Assembly: GCA_937974415.1 (NCBI GenBank)
Contig: CALJXB010000110.1
Location: forward strand, 1-6,097
DNA: 6,097 bases
Source: an uncultured Kiloniellales bacterium
GTDB lineage: Bacteria > Pseudomonadota > Alphaproteobacteria > Kiloniellales > JAKSDN01
Direction of reading: 5' to 3'
Under the pieces are notes generated by a model. That model searched no databases. It saw only the letters and a list, made by a program, of their open reading frames with translations, and was not told where the DNA came from. Shown here piece by piece: positions 1 to 5,011 of the stretch. The translations under genes and the position numbers were made by a program. Each line of letters starts with the position of its first letter. The stretch's first letter is position 1.

Positions 1-130
1 AGTGCTGCCATTGAATGTCGGGCGCAAGCTCGGCCAGCACCTCGTTCGACTTGGCCGCCGCACCGCGCAACTGTTCGCGCTCGAAGGTGCCGACGTCGGG
101 TATCTCCCGTTCGATAACGTATCTGCGCAT
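1..130 (-). CDS. DUF4242 family protein, N-terminal part (cut by window edge)
   Basis: The reading frame starts at an ATG (128-130) and runs off the left edge. The 43 visible residues begin MRRYVIEREIPDVGTF and continue with an AKSNEVLAEL helix and the PDIQW strand. This is the beginning of the small DUF4242 family (ferredoxin-like fold, about 90 residues, one Streptomyces member described as nickel-binding). The ligand residues of that family would lie beyond the window, so metal binding cannot be judged. A purine-rich GGGGAAGGACAGG lies just upstream and supports the start. It is the last visible gene of the osmC / FAD oxidoreductase cluster, 83 nt after the oxidoreductase stop. Family assignment is by recall of the motif. 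The cellular role is unknown; a cytoplasmic location is inferred from the lack of a signal peptide. Confidence 0.72.
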   Translation of the reverse strand, partial: MRRYVIEREIPDVGTFEREQLRGAAAKSNEVLAELAPDIQWQH

Positions 131-140
131 GGTCCTGTCC

Positions 141-193
141 TTCCCCTGATTGCCGCCCCAGCCAAGCGCGATCGCGCGCGATCGTCAAGGGGA
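141..193. repeat. Inverted repeat with a 16-bp perfect palindrome between FAD oxidoreductase and DUF4242 genes
   Basis: Positions 169-184 read CGATCGCGCGCGATCG, a perfect 16-bp palindrome. It is enclosed by TTCCCCTGA (141-149) and TCAAGGGGAA (184-193), which pair with one bulged base. The whole gap between the two minus-strand genes can therefore fold into a branched stem. There is no T-run, so a simple intrinsic terminator is unlikely. It could be an mRNA processing or stability element that uncouples DUF4242 expression, a protein-binding palindrome, or chance in GC-rich DNA. Confidence 0.45.
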
Positions 194-213
194 ACGAGCC
201 GGCCGGCCTCGCC

Positions 214-1458
214 TTATGCGGCGGCGCGGCGCAGTCCGGCCGAGAGATGGTCGGCGAGGTCGCGGGCGTCGTCGCCGGCGCCGTCGAGGAAGGACGATTT
301 GCGGCGGCGCAGGAAGGGCAGGCCCATGACATAGAGGCCGGGGGCGTCGAGCGCCACGCCGCCGTCGTGGCGGATCCGGCCCTTGCGGTCGAGCACCGGC
401 ACGTGGAGCCAGGAATAGTCCGGCCGGTAGCCCGTGGCCCAGATCACTGTCTTGACGCTGCCGTCGGTCAAGTCCTTGCCGAGGGGCGGGTCGCTGTCGA
501 CCCGGGTTGGCGCGAAGCGATGAGCCGGCTCGAACTCGCTCTCCCTACCGGCCTTGGAAACCCATTCGTCGATGCCGTCGAGCAGACGGTTCATCTTGAG
601 ATCCGCCAGGGCGCAGAGATTTTTGAGGGAGCCCGAGAACTGGGCGCGCCCATCGCGCAGGCCGGCGAGCCGGCCGACCACCTCGACCCCGTTCCGGCTG
701 AGCGTGTTCAAGTCCAAGGTCGCCCGTTCGAGCGAGCCCACCAGCTGCAAGGACGGGACGCGCCGCGCGCGCTTGACGTCGTCGACCTCGGTGTAGTGCA
801 TGTCCATCACGCCGGTCGCGTCCATCCACCACTTGATATCGCGCCCGCGATAGAGGCGCGGCACGCGCACATGCTCGCCCACGGACAGCGTAACCTGGCG
901 GCCCGCGGCCTGGATCTCCTGGGCCAGCTGAATGCCGGTCGCCGACGCGCCGACGACCATGACGCCGCCGTCTTCGAGCTGATCCGGGTTCCGGTACTGC
1001 ATGGGCGTCAGGCTTGTGACCGCAGGCGGCAAGCCTTCCGCCACCTTGGGCACGACCGCCACGTTGCACGCGCCATTGGCCAGCACCAGGGTTGCGCAAC
1101 GCCACTCGCCGCGGTTCGTGACGATGCGGTATCCGCTCTCGGACGCGGTCACGGAACTGACGGTCGTGCCGGTCTCGACGGGTGCGCCGATATGTGCGGC
1201 ATAGTCCTGCAGGAAGCGGGTAACCGCCGGCATGGTCATGTAGCCGTCCGGGTCGATGCCTCGGTAGGCGTAGCCGGGCAGGCGGCTCTGCCAGTTCGGC
1301 GTCAGCAGTTGAAGCGAGTCCCAGCGCTCCTTGCGCCAGGAGTTGGCGACCTCGCCCCGCTCGATCAACACGTGGTCGATCGAGCGGTCGGCGAGCTCTT
1401 TGCTGAAGGCGAGCCCGGACTGACCGGCGCCGATGATGACGGTCGTTGCTGTTCTCAC
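214..1458 (-). CDS. FAD/NAD(P)-dependent oxidoreductase, flavin monooxygenase-like (CzcO-type)
   Basis: This 414-residue protein has an N-terminal FAD-binding Rossmann motif VIIGAGQSG (residues 7-15) and an acidic end of the second strand (IERGE, 32-36). A second dinucleotide-binding motif VVGASATG (168-175) is expected to bind NAD(P)H, and the WATGYRPDYSW signature (340-350) is typical of flavoprotein monooxygenase-like enzymes. The likely chemistry is NAD(P)H-dependent flavin oxidoreduction or oxygenation of a small molecule; the substrate cannot be read from sequence. The His-containing fingerprint (FxGxxxHxxx) of classical FMOs and Baeyer-Villiger enzymes is not seen: the matching stretch reads SLTPMQYRNP (149-158). 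True monooxygenase activity is therefore uncertain. There is no signal peptide or membrane segment. The start is GTG (1456-1458), supported by AAGGAG 8 nt upstream. It follows the osmC-like gene after a short gap and is probably co-transcribed with it. Confidence 0.88.
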   Translation of the reverse strand: MRTATTVIIGAGQSGLAFSKELADRSIDHVLIERGEVANSWRKERWDSLQLLTPNWQSRLPGYAYRGIDPDGYMTMPAVTRFLQDYAAHIGAPVETGTTVSSVTASESGYRIVTNRGEWRCATLVLANGACNVAVVPKVAEGLPPAVTSLTPMQYRNPDQLEDGGVMVVGASATGIQLAQEIQAAGRQVTLSVGEHVRVPRLYRGRDIKWWMDATGVMDMHYTEVDDVKRARRVPSLQLVGSLERATLDLNTLSRNGVEVVGRLAGLRDGRAQFSGSLKNLCALADLKMNRLLDGIDEWVSKAGRESEFEPAHRFAPTRVDSDPPLGKDLTDGSVKTVIWATGYRPDYSWLHVPVLDRKGRIRHDGGVALDAPGLYVMGLPFLRRRKSSFLDGAGDDARDLADHLSAGLRRAAA

Positions 1459-1466
1459 GACGCTCG

Positions 1467-1472
1467 CTCCTT
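1467..1472 (-). promoter_or_regulatory. Ribosome binding site fixing a GTG start
   Basis: On the minus strand AAGGAG lies 8 nt before the GTG at 1456-1458. The GTG is followed by a short strand leading directly into the GAGQSG motif, as expected for the N-terminus of this flavoprotein family. It also fits the 32-nt distance from the OsmC stop codon. Confidence 0.7.
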
Positions 1473-1490
1473 CTTGATGGGCGGGCTTCG

Positions 1491-2060
1491 TCAGCCGACC
1501 GTGACGAAGACGTTCGTCGGGTTGGTGACGATGTCGAACACGGCGGAGCGCTTCTGGGATTGGGCGACCAGGGCCTTGAGGTCGTCCTCGCTGGCATCCG
1601 CATCGATGTCGAAGTTCACGCGGATGGTGCCGAAGCCGTTGCGGACCTCGTCGTCGATGCCGAGGATGCCTTGCAGGTCCATGTCGCCCTCGATGGTGGC
1701 CTTGACCGAACGGAGCTGGATACCGCGGTGCTGGGCGACGGCGGCGACACCGGCCGTGAGGCAGCTCGCCAGGCCGGACAGCACGATCTCGACGGGCGTG
1801 GCCGCGTTGTCCTCGGCCGCGAAGACCTCCGGATGATCGGCTTCCACGGTGAAGGTCTTGCCGCGGCTCTGTTCTTCGCCGAGGCCGAAGAAGCCTTCAA
1901 CGGTGGAGCGGCTGTGGGTGCCGTTCACCCACTCGCAGGTGGCGCGCCACTTGAACTGCGCCGCCTCGGGCGCCGCCTCGAGAGCTTCGCGGGCATCGAT
2001 CAGCGCGGCGACGTTGACGCCGTTATCGACGTCTGGGCTGATGGTCTGGGCAGTGGTCAT
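1491..2060 (-). CDS. OsmC-family protein
   Basis: I place the start at the ATG at 2058-2060, preceded by CCAGGAAAGGACCAGG; this gives 189 residues, whereas the frame upstream to 2174 is open but unlike coding sequence. The OsmC fold is recognisable: a first beta region (FKWRATCEWVNGTHSR, 36-51), the central helix with a conserved Cys (SGLASCLTAGVAAVAQHRGI, 95-114), the strand SVKATIEGDMDLQGILG (118-134) and the C-terminal SAVFDIVTNPTNVFVTV (172-188). OsmC/Ohr enzymes reduce organic hydroperoxides with two Cys. Here C100 is present, but the second position is S172 within RSAVFD, as in the OsmC-like branch. C42 is the only other Cys. Classical two-Cys peroxidase activity is thus doubtful, though a thiol-dependent role remains likely. 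It is the first gene of the minus-strand cluster and diverges from the ECF sigma gene. No signal peptide; cytoplasmic. Confidence 0.88.
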   Translation of the reverse strand: MTTAQTISPDVDNGVNVAALIDAREALEAAPEAAQFKWRATCEWVNGTHSRSTVEGFFGLGEEQSRGKTFTVEADHPEVFAAEDNAATPVEIVLSGLASCLTAGVAAVAQHRGIQLRSVKATIEGDMDLQGILGIDDEVRNGFGTIRVNFDIDADASEDDLKALVAQSQKRSAVFDIVTNPTNVFVTVG

Positions 2061-2067
2061 GTCCTGG

Positions 2068-2132
2068 TCCTTTCCTGGGGTTCGTGGCAGCAATTCGTGA
2101 CTGTGATTGGTGTCTGGGCTTCGTGACTGGGG
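2068..2132 (-). repeat. Tandem 13-nt repeat in the osmC leader, about five units
   Basis: Read on the minus strand from 2132 to 2068, the sequence divides into consecutive 13-mers: CCCCAGTCACGAA, GCCCAGACACCAA, TCACAGTCACGAA, TTGCTGCCACGAA, CCCCAGGAAAGGA. The core CAGTCACGAA occurs exactly in units 1 and 3, with 8 of 10 matches in units 2 and 4. The fifth is degenerate (6 of 10) and merges with the Shine-Dalgarno region of osmC. A 13-nt period cannot keep a reading frame, so this is not a protein repeat. It could be an array of protein or RNA-binding sites in the mRNA leader, or a slippage product. Confidence 0.65.
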
Positions 2133-2140
2133 TTCCCGTT

Positions 2141-2170
2141 GCCGCCGCTCGGCGGCTTCCACTGGAAGCC
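2141..2170 (-). promoter_or_regulatory. Two abutting perfect inverted repeats in the osmC leader
   Basis: On the minus strand GGCTTCCAGTGGAAGCC (2170-2154, eight pairs flanking one base) is followed by GCCGCCGAGCGGCGGC (2156-2141, seven pairs flanking two bases). The two share three bases (2154-2156). As RNA they form two adjacent hairpins that compete for those bases, just upstream of the 13-nt repeats. As DNA they could be operators. There is no U-tract, so they are not an intrinsic terminator. A structured leader or attenuator is possible; no known riboswitch class was recognised. Confidence 0.5.
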
Positions 2171-2334
2171 ACAATGAGGGACTTCTGCGTCTCTAGGATT
2201 TCTGTCCGGCGGGAAAATCGTTTCAATTGTTTCGGCGGCCACCAGGATCTGCGCCTGGCAACAAGTAGAACCGACAGGCCGGATCCTGTTCGCTTTGGCT
2301 GGGACAAGCGGTCGCTCGCGCCGCGATAGCTGGC

Positions 2335-2363
2335 TTGATTTCGCAAAGGTCTGTCCTACCTAT
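2335..2363 (+). promoter_or_regulatory. Candidate promoter of the ECF sigma gene
   Basis: TTGATT (2335-2340) is followed 16-17 nt later by TACCTAT (2357-2363), a partial match to a sigma-70 type promoter. It lies 27 nt before the GTG start. I see no clear ECF-type GGAAC element with a matching -10 upstream of this gene, so autoregulation is not evident. The match is weak and may be chance. Confidence 0.25.
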
Positions 2364-2389
2364 GAGCCAAGTCAACGAGGAGCAGCGCA

Positions 2390-3067
2390 GTGACGAAACA
2401 AGGTGATGCGTTTCAGAGGCTTTATGACGCGAACCATGCGCGCGTTCGTTACTTCCTGGCTCGCATCGTCGGAACACAAGACGCCGAAGACCTTGCCCAG
2501 ATCGTCTTCGCGAAAGCGGCGGGAGCCTTGCCGACATTCCGCGGCGATGCGCAAACGTCAACGTGGCTTTACCGGATTGCAGCGAATGTGGCGTCCGACT
2601 GGCTGCGCGGCCGGTCAGCGCTCGAGGCCAAGCGTACGGTTCGGTTGCCCCTTGCGTTCGAAGATGGGGCGTGCGGTCCAAGTGCCAGTTTGGCGTCGCA
2701 AGACAAGCAAACATCGCCCGAGCAGGATCTTGTCCGCAAGGAAATGGGGGATTGTATCCGCCGACTGATCGGGCAACTTCCTGAGAAGCATGTGACGGTG
2801 CTCATGCTTGGGGAGATTGGCGGTTTCACGGTCGATGAAGTCGCCCAGGCCCTTGGCATCAGCCGAGGCAACGCCAAGGTGAGGTTGCACCGTGCACGGG
2901 CGGAGCTGAAGAAGGCCCTCGTCGAGTACTGCGACTTTTCCCGCAACGAGGACAATGAGTTCGTCTGCGAGCCGAAACCGGCCGCTTGCTCGCCGTCCTC
3001 AAAGCGCTCCGGCTGCTCCAGCACGACCAAGCCCGAGGGCAAGGCGGGCCGCGAAGCCCCGTTGTAA
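2390..3067 (+). CDS. ECF (extracytoplasmic function) sigma-70 family RNA polymerase sigma factor
   Basis: This 225-residue protein has the two-domain ECF layout. Region 2 spans about residues 6-74, with DAEDLAQIVFAKA (31-43) in core binding and TSTWLYRIAANVASDWLR (56-73) in -10 recognition. Region 4 spans about 112-176, with LPEKHVTVLML (130-140) and the helix-turn-helix TVDEVAQALGISRGNAKVRLHRAR (147-170) for -35 recognition. It directs RNA polymerase to a stress-type promoter set. After region 4 comes a roughly 50-residue tail beginning YCDFSRNEDNEFVCEPK (180-196), with C181 and C193 plus C200 and C209. Similar short CxF...C tails occur in some proteobacterial ECF factors. No anti-sigma gene follows; the next gene is a DUF2852 protein. 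The start is GTG with GAGGAG 7 nt upstream. The tail could sense metal or redox state, which is inference. Confidence 0.92.
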   Translation: MTKQGDAFQRLYDANHARVRYFLARIVGTQDAEDLAQIVFAKAAGALPTFRGDAQTSTWLYRIAANVASDWLRGRSALEAKRTVRLPLAFEDGACGPSASLASQDKQTSPEQDLVRKEMGDCIRRLIGQLPEKHVTVLMLGEIGGFTVDEVAQALGISRGNAKVRLHRARAELKKALVEYCDFSRNEDNEFVCEPKPAACSPSSKRSGCSSTTKPEGKAGREAPL

Positions 3068-3120
3068 CCTTTTCGGACCAATCCCCGTCTAATGGTTCAG
3101 ATGAGGGGTCGAGCGTTCTT

Positions 3121-3145
3121 GGAATGCGCGAGGCCCCCCGGCGTC
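3121..3145 (+). promoter_or_regulatory. Candidate ECF-type promoter ahead of the DUF2852 gene
   Basis: GGAAT (3121-3125) is followed after 16 nt by CGTC (3142-3145), matching the general ECF pattern of a GGAA-type -35 and a CGTC-like -10. It lies in the gap after the sigma gene and would give a leader of about 75 nt for the DUF2852 gene. The simple reading is that the sigma factor upstream, or another ECF factor, transcribes this gene. Such short matches are common by chance. Confidence 0.3.
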
Positions 3146-3170
3146 ATGACTGCGGAGTGCGCTTCATGAC
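3141..3170 (+). repeat. Direct repeat GC(G/T)TCATGAC spaced 20 bp
   Basis: GCGTCATGAC (3141-3150) and GCTTCATGAC (3161-3170) are 9/10 identical with a 20-bp period, close to two helical turns. TCATGA within each copy is itself palindromic. The position, overlapping and following the candidate -10, would suit a repressor or other regulator, but no such protein is identifiable here. Confidence 0.35.
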
Positions 3171-3229
3171 GGTGTCCTGTCAGCGCGGCCCGGCATGATC
3201 CGCTGGGCACGAACAGATGAGCAATACCA

Positions 3230-3628
3230 ATGATGTCCATTGCTGCAAAACTCGAAGAACTGCCGGCTCCCATGTGGATTGCGCTGGCGATCCTCGGATT
3301 TGTCCTTTGGTGGCCGCTGGGCCTCGCGGTTCTGGCCTATATCCTATGGAGTGGAAGAATGAGATGCTGTGGAATTGGCTTCGGCCGCTGGAACGATCGC
3401 GCCCAAACCAACGGGCAGGCACAGGACAGCTGGCGCCAACCGCGGACCAGCGGCAACCAGGCGTTTGACGAATACCGGGCCGAAACCCTTCGGCGCCTCG
3501 AAGAAGAGCATCGCGCGTTTCAGGACTACCTCGACCGCTTGCGCATGGCCAAGGACAGGGCCGAGTTCGAGCAGTTCATGGCCGAACGCGGCACCCGCCC
3601 GGTATCTCAGTCCCAAGCGCAAGACTGA
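3230..3628 (+). CDS. DUF2852 family small membrane protein
   Basis: This 132-residue protein has one hydrophobic helix (about 14-40, MWIALAILGFVLWWPLGL then AVLAYILW). A polar Gly/Gln/Asn-rich linker (about 45-77) leads to a charged, heptad-like helix FDEYRAETLRRLEEEHRAF (79-97), continuing through DYLDRLRMAKDRAEFEQFMAER (99-120). This one-helix plus FDEYRxETLRRLEEE layout matches DUF2852, a family of unknown function mainly in alphaproteobacteria. It sits in the inner membrane with the helical tail probably cytoplasmic, since a basic segment (SGRMR, 41-45) follows the helix. Two consecutive ATG codons (3230, 3233) are possible starts; the upstream site is weak (GATGAG, 9 nt away). It lies 162 nt after the ECF sigma gene, same strand, and may have its own promoter. 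Its role cannot be derived from sequence. Confidence 0.85.
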   Translation: MMSIAAKLEELPAPMWIALAILGFVLWWPLGLAVLAYILWSGRMRCCGIGFGRWNDRAQTNGQAQDSWRQPRTSGNQAFDEYRAETLRRLEEEHRAFQDYLDRLRMAKDRAEFEQFMAERGTRPVSQSQAQD

Positions 3629-3704
3629 GTCCCATGCTACCGCCTGTCGATGCGCGAGCGGCGCAAGGTCACGGAACCAGGGCAAGTCCATTCTGACCGG
3701 ATTC

Positions 3705-3721
3705 GGGCACGTGTGCCCTTT
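3705..3721 (+). terminator. Weak terminator-like hairpin between convergent genes
   Basis: GGGCAC (3705-3710) pairs with GTGCCC (3713-3718), followed by TTTGT. It lies 76 nt after the DUF2852 stop and 17 nt from the convergent cyclase stop. The stem is short and the T-run has only three Ts, so it may be a weak or bidirectional terminator. Confidence 0.35.
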
Positions 3722-3734
3722 GTATGAGCGCTGA

Positions 3735-4433
3735 TCAGTCATTGTTGTCGATCAGCGTAAAGATCTCCTGGGGCGTTTCGACGCCGCGCAGGGCATAGTT
3801 TCCCAGGGAGATCATCTGGCCCGGGAAGCAACGCGGGAAGGCCGAGGAGACAAGAACCCAGCGCTTCAGGTCCTTGCACATCCCGGCCAAGCGTGCGGCC
3901 TCGTTGGCGGCCGCTCCGATGACCGTGAATTGCATGCGCTCGGGAACACCCAGGTTGCCATACATCACGTCGCCGACGTGGAGGGCGAGACCGAATTCGA
4001 GCGGTGGCTCGCCCTTCGTCTCGCGCCGTTGGTTGAGGGCATCGACCCGCGCCCGGGCGTCCCGGGCCGCTGCCAGCGCCGCAGTGCAGGCGCCTTCTTT
4101 AGGGAAACAGGCCTCGCGCAACGGCCTATCAGTGCCACCTATCGCGAAGATCGCGAGCACCGCATCGCCGATATAGCTGAGGATCTCGCCGCCATGGTCC
4201 AGCACGGCCGCAGCAGTGCAATCGAAGAAGTCGTTCAGGGCGCGAAAGAAATCCTCCACCGGCATCGATTCGGAAAGCCGGGTCGAATCTCGCAGGTCGC
4301 ACAGCCAGATAACCGCGTGTATCTTCTCACCTTCTCCACGCTTCGTCCGGCCCGCCAGAACGCGCTCGCCAGTCCGCTCGCCGAGATAGGTCTTCAGTAG
4401 GGCTTCTGCCGAGCGCTGCATATCAGCTCCCAT
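3735..4433 (-). CDS. Class III adenylate/guanylate cyclase domain protein, short form
   Basis: This 232-residue protein is essentially one class III cyclase catalytic domain (about 36-228). Metal-binding aspartates are present: D46 in VIWLCDLRDSTRLSE and D90 in GGEILSYIGDAVLAIF. The transition-state residues N177 and R181 are present in NEAARL, and HVGDVMYGNLG (152-162) is the usual central motif. The two substrate-specifying positions are unusual: the Lys before the second Asp is S86, and the canonical Asp after VIG is A174. It may make cAMP or another cyclic nucleotide with altered selectivity, or have lost activity. The short lead-in LLKTYLGERTGERVLAG (12-28) normally follows a larger N-terminal sensory region, which is absent. 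An in-frame stop near 4485 excludes a longer form. ATG at 4433 has GGGAGAGG upstream, and the Met at residue 5 (GGGAG upstream) is an alternative. It is the last gene of the minus-strand cluster, 51 nt after the small membrane protein gene. Confidence 0.85.
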   Translation of the reverse strand: MGADMQRSAEALLKTYLGERTGERVLAGRTKRGEGEKIHAVIWLCDLRDSTRLSESMPVEDFFRALNDFFDCTAAAVLDHGGEILSYIGDAVLAIFAIGGTDRPLREACFPKEGACTAALAAARDARARVDALNQRRETKGEPPLEFGLALHVGDVMYGNLGVPERMQFTVIGAAANEAARLAGMCKDLKRWVLVSSAFPRCFPGQMISLGNYALRGVETPQEIFTLIDNND

Positions 4434-4484
4434 CGCGCCTCTCCCAGCCGCTCCGGAAAGCGACCCGAGCCTAGCTAAGGCAGT

Positions 4485-4739
4485 CTAGTCTCCGGCGCTT
4501 CTCAGCCGGGCGCCGGCCCCACGCATGAAATTGGCCATCACCAGCATGGCGCCACCCGCCAGGATGCACACGGCGGCCGCCAGCCACGGCATTACAGATG
4601 GCCAGACGATGATCACTAGGCCCAGGGCTATGAACACGATCCCTGGGATCATCATCACAAGGCCGATACGGGGTTTTTCCATCATGCCCTGGCAGGTTCT
4701 TGCCATCGGGCACATCGGCATGGGGGCCGCTTGTGCCAT
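4485..4739 (-). CDS. Small Met/Cys-rich membrane protein with two helices
   Basis: I start this gene at the ATG at 4737-4739, with GGAGG 9 nt upstream, giving 84 residues. A longer open frame to 4847 overlaps the neighbour's C-terminus and is unlikely. The N-terminal head MPMCPMARTCQGMM (7-20) contains two Cys spaced by five and many Met, a possible soft-metal or thiol site. Two hydrophobic helices follow, about 26-45 and 49-71, joined by the tight turn VWPSVMPW (45-52). Basic residues border both ends (EKPR; RGAGARLR), predicting both termini in the cytoplasm. I do not recognise a named family. It starts 37 nt after the AhpD-like stop and is probably in the same operon. A supporting role to that protein, or metal handling, is a guess from context. 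Confidence 0.72.
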   Translation of the reverse strand: MAQAAPMPMCPMARTCQGMMEKPRIGLVMMIPGIVFIALGLVIIVWPSVMPWLAAAVCILAGGAMLVMANFMRGAGARLRSAGD

Positions 4740-4776
4740 TGTCCTCATCCTCCAGTCTAGCGTCGCGTTCGTTCGC

Positions 4777-5001
4777 CTAGGCCGCTTCAACAGCGGATTC
4801 ACCAAGCAGCTCCCGTGCCTTCTTGCGAATGGCGCGCTCGGCACCATGGTTCACCATCAGGCCCACCTTGACCGCTTCGCTAACTTCCTCGCGAGAAATT
4901 CCGAGCTCGTCGCACTTAGCCAAGTGATGGTCCATACAGGGATGGCAATTGGCTGCTGCTGAGGCACCCATCGCCACCAGCTCTTTCATCAGCGCGTCCA
5001 T
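4777..5001 (-). CDS. AhpD-like carboxymuconolactone decarboxylase (CMD) family protein
   Basis: This 74-residue protein from the ATG at 4999-5001 carries the AhpD-type signature E-x11-CxxC-xxxH exactly: E7, C19, C22 and H26 in NCHPCMDHHLAKC. The rest, DELGISREEVSEAVKVGLMVNHGAERAIRK (31-60), is the usual CMD two-helix segment. AhpD-type CMD proteins use the CxxC pair as a disulfide relay or peroxidase with proton transfer by Glu and His. This protein is much shorter than AhpD (about 175 residues) and is a minimal single-domain form that probably works as an oligomer. A further C30 is present. It is likely cytoplasmic. GGAG 8 nt upstream sets the start; longer forms toward 5064 lack a ribosome binding site. 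It leads an apparent operon with the small membrane protein and the cyclase. The natural reductant is unknown. Confidence 0.87.
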   Translation of the reverse strand: MDALMKELVAMGASAAANCHPCMDHHLAKCDELGISREEVSEAVKVGLMVNHGAERAIRKKARELLGESAVEAA

Positions 5002-5011
5002 TATTTTCGCT

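Larger units (their letters stand above)
2061..2389. promoter_or_regulatory. Divergent intergenic region between osmC cluster and ECF sigma gene
   Basis: This 329-nt stretch has no convincing gene. Several short frames are open, including a 61-codon minus frame (2242-2057) whose stop overlaps the osmC ATG. That frame has a GTG start without a ribosome binding site and no recognisable family. The right third must hold the sigma promoter and the left part the osmC leader. A run TTGAAA on the minus strand near 2221-2226 could be a -35 for osmC, but no good -10 follows. The striking contents are the tandem 13-nt repeat and the double inverted repeat, listed separately. Confidence 0.6.

Noticed and set aside
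247..1836. Long plus-strand open frame of 529 codons across the FAD oxidoreductase and OsmC genes
   Set aside because: It is the antisense shadow of two well-recognised minus-strand genes in GC-rich DNA, and its translation shows no family motifs.
2057..2242. 61-codon minus-strand frame ending in an ATGA overlap with osmC, a possible leader peptide
   Set aside because: It begins with GTG without a ribosome binding site, has no recognisable motif, and contains the hairpins and 13-nt repeats, which explain the region better.
2569..3081. Antisense open frame opposite the ECF sigma gene
   Set aside because: The sigma factor regions 2 and 4 on the plus strand are unambiguous, and the opposite frame has no motifs.
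4481..4760. Direct repeat CAGTCTAG (4481-4488 and 4753-4760) flanking the small membrane protein gene, as target-site duplication of an inserted cassette
   Set aside because: Eight bases with no terminal inverted repeats or transposase nearby; one copy lies over the stop codon. Most likely chance.
4740..4847. N-terminal extension of the small membrane protein to 120 residues
   Set aside because: It would overlap the AhpD-like gene. The ATG at 4739 has a well-spaced GGAGG, and the extension is basic and unlike the rest.
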